Source: Nemertoderma westbladi (lineage: Eukaryota; Xenacoelomorpha; Nemertodermatida; Nemertodermatidae). Taken from it: DNA of 64,000 bases. The notes beneath the pieces are model-generated. The model saw only the letters and a program-made list of their open reading frames with translations. It was not told where the DNA came from and did not search any database. Made by a program: the position numbers and the translations under genes. The stretch covers positions 1-64,000 of the forward strand of contig JAUCBJ010004262.1 of assembly GCA_032718475.1 (NCBI GenBank). Direction: 5' to 3'. Positions 42,380 to 53,772 of this stretch are shown in pieces. The stretch's first letter is position 1, and every line of letters begins with the position of its first letter.

Positions 42380-44500
42380 TTATGATCCCAGAACTACAAA
42401 AAAATTAAAAATTTGAAAAAAAATTTCATTTTCATCAGTAGACATCATATTTAGCCTGTCGCGTCGACAAAAACTAATTTTCACCTTAGGCATAGTGATC
42501 GGAATCATTAATATGTTGTAACAAGAGTTTGGAAGGTCGTATAAAGTTGAAAATAGTCTCATTGGAACCGCAATCGTCGGTTTACTGTTAGTGGATTAAA
42601 AAATATTTATTTTTCAACAGCGAACAATTTTTCAGTTAGAGACATGTCAAAAATCGACTTTTCAACCTAGGCGCGTAGTGATCAGAAGTCATAATGTTGT
42701 AACAAGAGTTTGGAAGGTCGTATGAAGTTGAAAATAGTCTCATTGGAACCGCAATCGTCAGCTTACTGTTTAGCGAATTAAACAAATTATTTTTCCACAG
42801 CAAACAATTTTTTCAGTACCGGGTATGACACTTCCCAATTTTATTTGTTACTTTTCACCCTATGCCTATAGTGATCAGAAATCATGTTGTATACTCATCT
42901 GAACTTGAAATAAATTCTCATTGGAACCACAAATTTACTTTTAATTTACATTTAATTAAATTATAAAATTTAAACTTAATTTACTAATAATGAGTTAAGA
43001 TTTTAATAAATTTTAAATAAAATTTTTATAACATCCCTCTACTCGAAGTGTATTAAAAATTGACTCATTAACTGATCTTAGCCAAAAATCACCATCTTGA
43101 GAACATTATAAATAGATATCGTGGGCAAAGTAAGGGCCTAGTAACACTATTCAATAGTATTAAAATTATACATATATAACAGTATAACTATATACATTTT
43201 TCCATAATAAAAGTTAAATAAAAGTTATTTACGCTGCCAGGCCCATCACTAGTCAGGACCCGTTTGCTTGTGGCTGACTGAATATGGAAGAAAGAAACTG
43301 AATATATGGAGCATGAATGTTTTAGATGGTATATATGCTAACTGATTAGTTGTGATAGTATTGGTGGAATCTATGATTTCTATATGATATATTTCTATAT
43401 TTCTCGATATGGTTTTCTTTATGTCAGTTTTACGCGAACCATTATTTTCCAACCTTTGGGTGCACTTTCTCAGCTTTTCCATTGAAACTTTCTGAGTGCA
43501 TTTCTGGTAATCTTTTCCTTAAAAAATCATGCACTTTATTGCCCTTGTCATAATTATATGATCAGCCTCCAGGGGGCTGCAGGAAAGGACGAACTGGGAT
43601 GAGGTTCTTGCCACGTATATTAGTAAAAGAGTTTATGTCCGCATGCGCATTTTGCCAATTTCGGGTGACTTCAGCGGATTATATTAAACATTAAAATAAC
43701 CAAATTATATAAAATTCAAAGCAAATTTACAAATAAAATGAAATAGTGGTGTTTGGAAGTCAGGGAGTGGAAGAAATTTCCTTCGGAATGGGGAAAATGT
43801 GCATATGGACATAAACTCTTTTATGAATATACGTTGCAAGACCCTCATCCCATTTCGTCCTTCCCTCCAGCCCCCTGGAGGCTCATCATACAATATGCTC
43901 ATGCCATGCTCGACGTCATCCCACAACATTAAATATATGGACTTGTCATACTGTCATAATTGGATATCATGCTTGAGCTTAATGCTTGAGTGCGCGATAG
44001 GTCTTTTTTCCATTATCATAATTCATATTGCTACCAAATTCCTTACAAAGTATATGTATCAATGTTTCATGGTTTTGAACCATAATGTGACCTGAACATA
44101 TGTTCCCAATTTCAAGCAAATCCAATGAAAATATTTTTCCAAAAATGCACCTAAGTAAACAATGATGCGCAAAGCATTTTATATAGGATCTCTCACCGCA
44201 CAATTATTTTCCCCTTAAAGTCACCTTTACCTATATTTATTGAACATTAGTATTGCTGCGAAACTATTGATCAGTGGTCTTCAAAAGTGTGTTCTATACC
44301 CACTAAATCGGCAATTGCGGTTCCAATGATACGTGTTTCGAGTTCATAGGACCATTGGAACTCTATTTACATCATATTCACAATAAAACACACTATGCGT
44401 AAGGTAAAAATGGGACATGTGACACCAAAATTAATGTCTACGTGATGAAAATGAAATTTTTTTCAAATTTTTTTGTGTTTTTCATAGTTCTGAGATGATA
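42380..44500. repeat. Foldback-like repeat with tandem arms
   Basis: 42400-42950 contains three tandem copies (period 181-190 bp) with TGTTGTAACAAGAGTTTGG and TCATTGGAACCGCAATCGTC. An inverted partial copy lies at 44280-44490 (ATTGCGGTTCCAATGATACG, then GAAATTTTTTTCAAATTTTT). Between them, 43560-43658 and 43791-43889 are a second inverted pair (arms start GCCTCCAGGGGGCTG). Together they could form a large folded structure in intron 1. Confidence 0.7.
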
Positions 44501-45629
44501 GCGGACACAATGTGGGGCGACCCCCTTCATTTCAAAGACATGACCTAAAAAGTGCTATCTACCTCCTACCCCTACGGGCTACAGTACAAACTTCAGGACA
44601 CTCACCATTTACCCAAAGTACTGTAAATAGAATGAGGGTTAGGTGTCTACTGGTTGCCCTATTCCTATTGCAGTCGGCTAGCAATAACGTGCCATCTTAT
44701 TGCAAATTGCATAAGTGTGTCGCAATTTATTCGAGTTCACCCACATGCGCGTGGTCGGCCAGTCTGTTCTGTAGTTTATGATATGGAACCCCAGAACCCT
44801 GCTTCCTCTCCAACTCCACCCCATCAGAAACCCCATTACTGCGGTGCCAAAAAGTGACTAACGATACCGAACCGATTCGCTACAGCTGACAGGATGCATA
44901 GGCCTATTGATATAGACCAGGCCGCATGATTTCTTCCATTACCGGATTACAGTTCAGTTAAGACGTTTGTCGATTACAGATACGATCACAATTCTGAGTC
45001 CCCGAAATATATCGGTAGGCCTAATAACGTAACCGCTTCACCTCACCCCTACAGGCCTATACAGCAGTTAAGGCTATAGGCTACTTACAGTGCTACATTC
45101 CTCCTAATATTGTAATAATAATATATGTAAAAGTACATAATTCATAACTTATCCGATGTACCGGTACCGGCGATATGCTGATATGCTCGTGCTTAGCTGT
45201 TCTTTCAGTTGAGCTGAGCAGTAAAAATTGTAAGGCTAATAATCTAAAATGCAACCCCAACCATCAATCATAGTACCTTAAATCCTGTCGGCGTCGTACT
45301 AACTACAGAACTAGTACATAATAGTACGTTGTGCACTAGCCTAATGAGTGATGCAGCCATGTATTCGGTAGGCGTACCCGTACAGAGTGAATTCTACTGG
45401 AGATCGCTATGACCCAGTACCGGTACGGCATAACATGTCAGTCCAGTCCATTGGAGGGACCTGTAGGGAGGAACCTTGTTCAAATTTCCCTCCTGATTTC
45501 TTTGTTTACTGTAGTTGCCTACAGCAACTGTAACATGTATGTTAGGAAGCAAAGTGAGCAGGGTGTTGAGTACTTTGGTAAATAAATTATTGGGTTATAT
45601 AAACTTACCACTGGGTTACATAAACTTAC

Positions 45630-45711
45630 CACTTGGATATACGATCGCTGTACTCGGTTTTGAATCATCATCTGCAGCTACGGCAGCCTTTGTTTTGGAT
45701 TTTTTAACCAT
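45630..45711 (-). CDS. plch: PLC eta-like exon 1 (start codon)
   Basis: 82 bases from ATG to donor CCAAGTG/GTAAGT. Peptide: MVKKSKTKAAVAADDDSKPS, then TAIVYPS. Its phase joins exon 2 to give YPSVREYIKLM. A TATTTTATAA-like A/T element lies about 30 bases upstream, but the transcription start is unknown. The donor and next bases are duplicated in tandem (21 bp), making a second GTAAGT at 45608. Confidence 0.75.
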
Positions 45712-47006
45712 TATTAAATGACGATGATTATTATAAAATAGTATCTATTAGAATAATGCTACCCAATTTTTCATATCGTAAATCCAAATATAAATGTTAC
45801 AGTAAATTTGCACCATTATGCACCATCTGGAAAATTAGGTTTCATGATTACCCTACCGAAAAACTACATACTGTAATATACTGTCACTGTGCATGGTAAA
45901 CGTTTTGCTAGACTGTATACAGGCCTATATTATATACTGTGTTAGATAATTAATTGTATAAAATTATGAAAGTATCCAAGCATGGCCTACTTAAATATTT
46001 AAATAATATTAAATAATATTTAAGTAGGTCATATATATTATATTATTATAGTATATATTATGCAAGTGTTATATAATATTTTCTGTATACTGTATAGCCT
46101 ACAAAATATAATAATATATAGGCCATGTAATCCACAATAATGATGCACAGGCCTATGTGGGTATACTGTACAGTATGGTTGGACAACATTTTTTACTGAC
46201 ATTTGGTAACCACTAACTTACTGTTCTTTCTGTTCTACTAACTTAGCTTACTGTTCTGTAGTGCGAAATTGCGGTATTATTTTATAGAATTATGAAAATT
46301 AAGTATCCTTAATTAACGTGTACTATAAATATTATATTAAATTATAAATAAATGTGTTATAATTATTATTTTAGGGTGTTATTGTATTATAATAATTTAT
46401 CACATTATATATATTTTTTTATTATTATTAGTTCCAAAAATTACCGTTCCTTACTTACAATACTTTAATGGACTATACAACAATATACAGTAGGCCTACT
46501 GTAATTAATGCATGGTCTCTCCCAGCCTATCCTATAGTGATGTACATAACCATAATAGAGAAAGTATTACAGGTTCTGTACAATATTGCATTTTATAATA
46601 CTAGGATGGTAAATGTATAAATGATTTATTTATACAGGAAACGGCTTGTGTGGTTAATAAACAATTGATTACCATACCTTAGCTACCGTAGACTACTTAC
46701 AGTACTTTGGGTTCTGTGAGTTCTGGTTTAAGTTTAACAAATGAATTAGTGTCCCATTGTTAGTCTATCATACTCTAGTAACAGAAGGCTTGGCTAGTAT
46801 ATACTACAGTACTGCGTACATTATATTCACGCTAGCAGCCAATAAAAGTACAGTAAGCCCAATATTAACACAGGATATAAGGTTGTTTAAATTGCTGATA
46901 ATAATTAATAATCATATTAATTGCTGATCCCGGCCCCCTCCTGTTATGCTTTTAATACAATGCAATAAATAACGCAGACGAATACAACCTACTTACAGTA
47001 GGTTGT
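45712..47006. other. Upstream of PLC gene, AT-rich, short hairpins
   Basis: No ORF. Frequent TACAGTA/TACTGTA and AGGCCTA words. Perfect or near-perfect hairpins lie at 45986-46028 (arms CCTACTTAAATATT) and 46983-47007 (arms TACAACCTACT, 3-base loop). Promoter elements cannot be assigned. Confidence 0.45.
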
Positions 47007-47051
47007 ATGAGTACCAGTTAAATAACTGGGAGCAAATCTTGGGATAGGAGT
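47007..47051 (+). repeat. SINE family 1, body fragment (copy 2)
   Basis: ATGAGTACCAGTTAAATAAC and TGGGAGCAAATCTTGGGATA match 1003-1047. It lacks the tRNA-like head. GC-rich sequence follows at 47055-47130 with several possible stem-loops (CTACCCTCGGGTAG, CGGCTTCGGCCG). Confidence 0.8.
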
Positions 47052-47284
47052 AGCGCCCACCCCTACCCTCGGGTAGCAGCTATCGAAAGAGGAGCCTTCG
47101 GGTCGCCTCCGGCTTCGGCCGACTGTTTGCTTTACAGTAGGTTAGGTAATTACATACATATCAAGGATTATTTGCCGGTTTTGTTTAATTATTCTAAAAT
47201 TACGTTATTTCCATTATCTAACTTGGCGCTACTACAGTATTAATTTCAACACTGATGACGCAGTCGGCCGTGAGACAGAATTAA

Positions 47285-47444
47285 GGGAATGTATAGCAGG
47301 TTACAGTGGCACGTTATTCTAATCAAAACAATAAACGACAGTCAATATAACAAGTTACAGGTTTTTTTAAAGTAATCAGCTGTTCTTTGTCCACTGGGGA
47401 GGGATTAATTTTGATTTCAGACCCCCCCCCCCCCCCCCCCCCCC
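47285..47444 (+). repeat. Dispersed repeat family F, copy 5, with poly-C run
   Basis: AGCAGGTTACAGTGGCACGT, CTAATCAAAACAATAAACG, AATCAGCTGTTCTTTGTC, GGGGAGGGATTAATTTTGAT, then a poly-C run of about 24 (47421-47444). Confidence 0.8.
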
Positions 47445-49386
47445 ATCTATCTGCAGTCGTCAGCTCTGTTTAAAGTCACTCCGTAATCTCCAACATTCAT
47501 TGACGGACAGAAAAAATGAAAACATTCAGTCCGCGGCCGATTTTAGGGCACTCATCATAATACAGGAAATATAGACGACCTTTTTGGAGATTTTACTGCC
47601 CCTGCCACTACAGTAGGGCCATCGTCAGGATATAAACAACCATAAATTTTACGCTATTTTATTTACCTGGTTTGCGTTAAATCAACAATTTAATGTAAAT
47701 GTTTGGTAAATGCTCCAGCCAGTATAATTGTAAAGTGTGATTTAAAGAGCTCGTTATTTTTCTTTAGTCGCCAGGGCAGTAAAAACTCCAAAAAGGTAGT
47801 TTATATTTCCTGTAGAATAAATTGAACGCTTTTGAGGTGAACGATCAATATGAGAAACAGAGTGTGTAAGATTTATTGATCTCACAACCTTAACAGTGTG
47901 TTGTATATTAGATAGTAGGGTTTTTTTCTTAAGCATATCGAATTTGCAATCTGTGTTGATAACAATATATTATTTGTATTACAGTTAATACTGTTTTTTA
48001 TTTAGGTCCCCAACCTTGTGGTCCCTTTACTGTATATCTATATTGTTGACCTCGCTCGTTGCGCCATTGATCACATCGGAACGAGTGGTAAATAAAGTTA
48101 ATTTTATTTTCCGCAATATAAATAGTTACAAAATTTTGAAGGTAATAAGTTTCCGTATTCTTATCCAAATTAATGTGTAATTACTGGCTTTCAATCAATT
48201 TGACAATAAGAGTAAATCATAATGGCAGTAGAATTACTGTATATAGCCAGTCTAAGAACTAAACTGTAGTTTGTCTACAGTCACTCTTGATTTTTGCTTA
48301 ATGGTATTTAAAAGAAAATTGCAAAGACGAATAATTGCCTTGGTTGATAAAAAGTGGACGATTATCCCACTTCTTTCATGTTTGTAGGCATACTGTAGCA
48401 GCCTAGGCATATACAGTAGCAAAGGAAACTTGTCCGACAGATATTGCATTATGCAGTACCTTGCATGGAAGTATATACAGTACTACTACCGGTATACAGG
48501 AAGTACAGTATACTGTATATAATAAACTATACTGTAGCGAATTGATGACTGATTTGAGTTAGGCAATATTGTTGTCATCAATAAACCGACTCCAGGAAAA
48601 GTATTTAAGGTGTAACTGAAATGAAAATTGTTGTAGAAGTGCGCCATAGTGATTTCTGTGATTATTGCATTAATGGAAACATGTTCAATTCGTTTATTTG
48701 CAACAGTTGATTGACATTAATACCAAATACAGACACAATCGAATGAATACACTGTATTTAGTCGTATGATGTGTGTACATTGTGTACAGTATTATACAGT
48801 AATGTAATATTTATAATTAAATAGTATAAACTGTAATAATGGTTCAATTAATTAAAATAATAACATGTCAAGCAACTTTAAAGGGAAAACATAACAATAA
48901 CTTGTAACGTAAGACTGCATGTAAGAGTAGGTATAGTTTCCGAACACTAATCCTAATTTTAATCATGAAAAATTACAGGCTCTTACAGTATTGCAGTATT
49001 TCTACGACAGACGCCTCGTAAAATCAGAAAAACTGTAAAATAATTCCAAAGTTGACAAATTGTCAAAAAGGTTGGTTAAACAATGTTCTGCTCTATTTCT
49101 ATTTATAAATTTTGGCCATACTGTAAGTTGGGCCTACAGTAATTATAATATTATACAATATAAACTCTTTATTTAAATTTAAACTTAAATATAATTAAAA
49201 AAGAAAGGTAAGTACGTTCAAATAATAAAGTGATCCATTTAATCTACGTTTAAGTCTACAAGATACTTTACAATTAATATAAACTGACTGTCAATATAAT
49301 GTTATACTGAGGGGCCCTCCTATTGATAGGGGTATATCATGTGCCAAGAACATTGTATGTGTGTGTTAGGCGATGGGGATATAGAA
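47445..49386. other. AT-rich intergenic stretch
   Basis: No gene supported. Short open frames at 47754-47936 and 48252-48449 have no motif. Many TACAGTA/TACTGTA words. Confidence 0.4.
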
Positions 49387-49407
49387 GGGGGGGGGGGGGG
49401 GGGGGGG
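49387..49407 (+). repeat. Poly-G run (21 G)
   Basis: Uninterrupted run of G, one of at least ten long G or C runs in the window. Confidence 0.95.
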
Positions 49408-49670
49408 TCCCCTAAATAGATGAATGGATAGGCTAGGGCCCCATATCGTACAGGAATCCACCCCGATTTATGTGTATTTATGTATTATTAAGGTACTTTG
49501 TACCCTATAGCAGCTACAATAATCTATTAAACATATAATGTAACATTTATGGGATTTACTACAGTAACAATACTTTATTGCTGTAAAAAAAATTGAGCAA
49601 CCTGCAACTACTGTAAGTTATATACTCTTTAGTCGCTATAACAATAAAAATATTGTTTAAGGGGGGGGGG

Positions 49671-50181
49671 GGGGGGGGTAACTTTGGTCTCTGAGAAAAG
49701 AGCTTTCGAATGAGCCCAAAACGAACTCCGTACGACCACTAGAACGGGAGATTATACATTTTGAAGATCTCCGATGACCGATAAGTCTATTCCGTGTAAT
49801 CGCGCAAAGACTGCAGAGTCGCTTATTCGAGTCCCATCTTCATTCCGGAGACTTGAAGTTGTATTATAAACTGAGCAGTAGGTCCAAAAATCATAAAAAA
49901 ATACCTTCTCAATTAAAATTTTGTGCTCTTTCTCGTGGAGACATCCAATTAACACCACTGAGCACAGAAATATGCAGAAATTGTATGCAAACCCCAAACT
50001 TCATCGCCTTTACCGATATCGCGATATATAGGAGCCAGTATCTTCTATCCCAGATATCTCGAAAACTAAGCAAGATATGTGAAAACGGTTTCTATATTTG
50101 GATTCAGCATGAAATTCTGCATCAGATAGGATATGTTTCAAAAATTCGACTTTTTGGTCAGAAAATGCGCTACCCCCCCCC
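49671..50181. mobile_element. Short element with poly-G/poly-C ends and TTAA flanks
   Basis: The left end is TTAA then 18 G and TA. The right end is TA, nine C, then TTAA. Ends are thus inverted repeats, with TTAA on both sides (49667-49670, 50182-50185), the target of piggyBac-type transposases. No transposase inside; the 110-codon plus-strand frame has no motif. Confidence 0.55.
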
Positions 50182-50387
50182 TTAAAATAAGATATTCGGC
50201 GTAGTCCCTATGGGGAAATTGGCAAAGAATAATTGTTTTGTTTGTAAATTTGTGAATAATTGTTTGGACTGGAGCTGTGCGTGCAGGTGTGCACACAGTA
50301 GGCCTATTACTGCATATGTACATGTACTTTATCTCGTACGTAAATAAGACGTAAGTCGTGCGCACTTGATTATGTCGAAAAATTACC

Positions 50388-50438
50388 ATTTAATATTATA
50401 GGGAAAATAACTAGTTTTTTTCTCTCGTCGATGTACAG
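50388..50438 (+). repeat. 51-bp direct repeat, left of LINE copy 2
   Basis: Identical over 51 bases to 53722-53772, starting ATTTAATATTATAGGGAAAA. It flanks the LINE insertion and is read as a long target-site duplication. Confidence 0.88.
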
Positions 50439-50461
50439 AGTATACTACTACTACTGTACTA

Positions 50462-53400
50462 CTAGGATCGGCATGCTGAATTGCAGCTGCATTTTTAAGA
50501 ATGATGTGCCGGCTTATCGACAAAATTGCACCGCCACAACTCCCTATCACCCATGATATTTGCTAGATCATCCGCATCTTCAAGGCCAGTGTCCTTTAAG
50601 ATGCGTCTCAAGAAAGTCATGAGCTGTCCACCATGCTTATTCACTCCATGAGGGTGCCAAAGTACAAGATTATGCACTGGCTGGTCCTCACGGCGAAAGC
50701 AATGTCCTGCAAAGCGGAGGCGATTCAAGCTTGTGGGAACCAATGAGACACCTCCAATGTTATATAGTGTCTGGTTGGAGATGTGTGCATTGTACTTGAC
50801 ACAATGAACCCGGCGAAGCATTCTTGTGAATGTGCCATCCAGAGATTTGGTGTCCTCAGCAGTTAGAGCCCAGCATGGACTCCCATAGAGGAGTACTGGA
50901 ACTACTGCTGCTCTAAATAATCGAACCTTAAGTTTCCGATTAATTCTTGGTGACTTCCAAATCCTGAAAAGCCTATTCAAGGCTGCCCATGCCTTTCCCT
51001 TACGTATTCGAAGGTCCTCACCTGTCTCCCGGATCCATGATCCCAGGTAACAGAAGTCGTCCACATGCTCAAGCATACCATCCTTTGAGCTTATGCTCAT
51101 CCGATCAGAGACTTGCAGAGAACTTTCAAAGTTAACTGTCAAAATTGTGGTTTTTCTGGAGTTAATAAAAAGACCAACACTAGAAGCAGCATGTTCTAAT
51201 GAGCCGAGGAGCCGTTGGGCTCCCTTTAGTGATTCTCAGAGTACTCCTAAGTCATCAGCAAAGTCTAGATCAGTTAGGATTTCCTCGACTTCTGGAGCCA
51301 GTAGGTGGAGTTATCATCACCCCATCATCATTATGATGATCTAAGGACATGCGTAGAACATAGTCAACCACAATAATGAACAAGAATGGTGCAAGTGTAT
51401 CTCCCTGGAGGACGCCCCATAACACTTCAAATGGTTCTGTGTCACCGTCAATAGTAGACACAAATGTTGTCGAACCATCGTATACTGATCTGATTGCTGC
51501 AATAATTTCATCAGGAATCCCATATAATGAAAGTATGCTGAACATACGTGAGCGAGAGACTGAATCAAAGGCCTTGAAGAAGTCAACAAAGATAACAGCC
51601 ATATGCCTGTCTTTCTTTTCTGATAACTCTTCAATTATCCTTCTAAGTGCCAAAATGGGCTCCATGGTCCCACGACCTTTACGGAACCATTCTGATTTCC
51701 ACGGAGCAGTCTCTCAATGGGATCCCTGATGCGATTTAATAGATTTCTATTGTATAGCTTTGCAGCAATCGAGATCAATGAGATTCCCCAAAAAGAACCA
51801 TACAGTAGAGTGTTAGGTTGCCCTTCTTGGGAACTGGCACCAACTTATTTGTTTTCATTTCTTGTGGGACTCTTGTTGTTCGGTACATGTCTACTATGAT
51901 GGGATAGATGAGCTTTAAACACTCAGGTATTTAAAAGACCTCAGGGGGAACACCATCTACTCCACTGGCACGATTGGTCTTAATGCTCTTTGCAGCAGCC
52001 TTCACTTCTGCAAAGGAGATATCACCAATGGAAATATCTGGGAGTACAGACTCAGACACTTTTACTTCTATAAAGTTATCAGGCAATACCCTGTCATTAT
52101 TGAGGAGCTTTTCAAAGTGGGCCTTCCAACCATTGAGGCGATCGGCTGGTGATTCAGCCTTAACCTTGGTGGTTGGTTGGCTTTTTCGACCAGCAAGCAA
52201 GTTGATCGATCTCCATGCCTGGTATGATTGCCTGCTGTCGTCAGCATCATTGATGCCATCAACCTGTTGGTTTATTAGCTCCTGTAAATTAACAGAGTAC
52301 TGCCTGTTCAGGGACCTAGATGCAGCCTTAACTGCATTCTTGGCCGCTGTAGTCTGTTTGAGTCGGGACTCTTTCTGCGCCTTGTAGAGATCATTTCGGC
52401 ACTTCTGAATTTTGTTGTCAGTCCAGGGGGCCCGTTTCCTGTTTCGAGGGTATACAGGAACTGTTTCTGCAGCTGCTAACTTAACTGCCTCTGTGAAGGC
52501 AGTATAGCCCTCACAGTGATCTGCCGCCTCAGAGGCAAGAACCTCATACCTGTTGCTCAGCTGTAGTGTGAAGCTGGATCTCACACTTGGCTGTTGCAAC
52601 AGAGAGGACCACTCATGCCGCGGCAAGGCAGATTTCGTTGTTCAGCTAGCACGCAGACTAAGTCTTACCTTGGCCACAATAAGGCGGTGATCACTGGAGA
52701 AGGGTCGTAGTGTAAATGCATTACAGTCTTGTATAGAGCTCCTGTATTTCCTACGAAACAGGATATGGTCTATCTGGGACCTGTGACCATTGGGTCCACT
52801 ATTTGTCCATAGCTTTCCAGTTCGCTTCTTGAACTGGGTTCCAGCCGAAAACATTCCATTTCCAGAGATAAAATCCTGAAGATGGACGGAATTTCGGTTA
52901 ACACTATTGCTATAGACCCAGGGCGATGTAGGCGATGACTGCATTAAAGTCTCCTAGGAATGTTAAGAATGCATGCTGATCCACTCCATCAGTAGCTGCT
53001 TGTAGATTCTGGTAGAACTTTTCCACCTCCTCTACAGGGGCAACACTAGTTGGAGAGTAGCACACAATCAGAACCACATTAGGAAACTTCTTAGCCAGTC
53101 TTCCAGAACATGAGAAGTGGCAACGGATGATGCGGTTAGAGATTTGGTCTATTTTTTCCAATGCTGCATGTGCACTTGGATTCATCAATATACCAATTCC
53201 ACCATTACCACAATCATCTGCTGAAGCGAGGGCGAGTCGCCAACCGCCCCCCATGTCCTTAATCAGAACCTCATCAGTCTGTCAAGTCTGCATTCGGTGC
53301 TCTTGAACACCCACTGCACTAAGAGAAAGCTTATCTGCCAAGGCAGTCAGCTCACCTTGACGCATTGGGGACCCGAGTGTTAGGGTGTTTACTGAGGCTA

Positions 53401-53690
53401 GTCTAGTGACTTGCCTCAGATTCACCAATGGCTTTGTTGGTCGGGGTGGAACATGAGAGTAGCCTCCAACTCCAGAATCCCTCTCCCCCTCACAATCTGG
53501 CCTCCCTGGTGACCCAGGGTTTGGGCCAGAAAGGTCATCAGGAAAGGGACTCAAAGAATTGTTTGCCGCTCTCTCTCTCTCCAGTAGGGGTTGAGACAGG
53601 CAGCCGGTCAGGAGATAACTGACGCCTGTGAGGCCGATTGTGTCCAGTCATTCCACTGGCCTCTAGTGGCTGGACCTCCGCATTACTAAT
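50462..53690 (-). pseudogene. RTE-like LINE copy 2, 5'-truncated and broken
   Basis: A minus-strand copy of the 31294-35043 element, nearly identical in sequence. It starts inside the N-terminal coding part (near the bases matching 31796) and ends with the family 3' end plus a TAG/GTA-rich tail. The frame is broken into about six pieces (53554-53282, 53254-52910, 52944-52642, 52626-51931, 51665-51270, 51142-50495). Endonuclease and reverse transcriptase motifs survive in separate pieces. Not functional as one protein. Confidence 0.93.
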
Positions 53691-53721
53691 AATTTAATTT
53701 AATAATTTAATTAATTGAATA

Positions 53722-53772
53722 ATTTAATATTATAGGGAAAATAACTAGTTTTTTTCTCTCGTCGATGTACAG
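53722..53772 (+). repeat. 51-bp direct repeat, right of LINE copy 2
   Basis: Exact partner of 50388-50438. About 31 AT-only-like bases (TTTAATAATTTAATTAATTG) lie between the LINE 5' end and this repeat and are absent on the other side. Confidence 0.88.

Larger units (their letters stand above)
1055..45711 (-). other. plch: Phospholipase C eta-like gene, overall span (17 exons, left end beyond window)
   Basis: Phosphoinositide phospholipase C cleaves PIP2 into diacylglycerol and IP3 at the inner face of the plasma membrane. Seventeen exons with GT-AG borders and consistent phases give about 956 codons in the family order PH, EF hands, X, linker, Y, C2, tail. Catalytic X residues are present: His in SSHNSF, Glu and Asp in LELDCWDG, His in VYHGYT and Glu in AIENHC. 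The linker begins TDENTADELEEE, which resembles PLC-eta (DEDSADE) better than PLC-delta. The predicted product is longer than PLC-delta (about 750 residues), and a donor after exon 17 implies more coding sequence outside the window. The Y half is divergent. Assignment to eta rather than delta is from memory of the family and is less sure than assignment to PLC. Confidence 0.85.
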
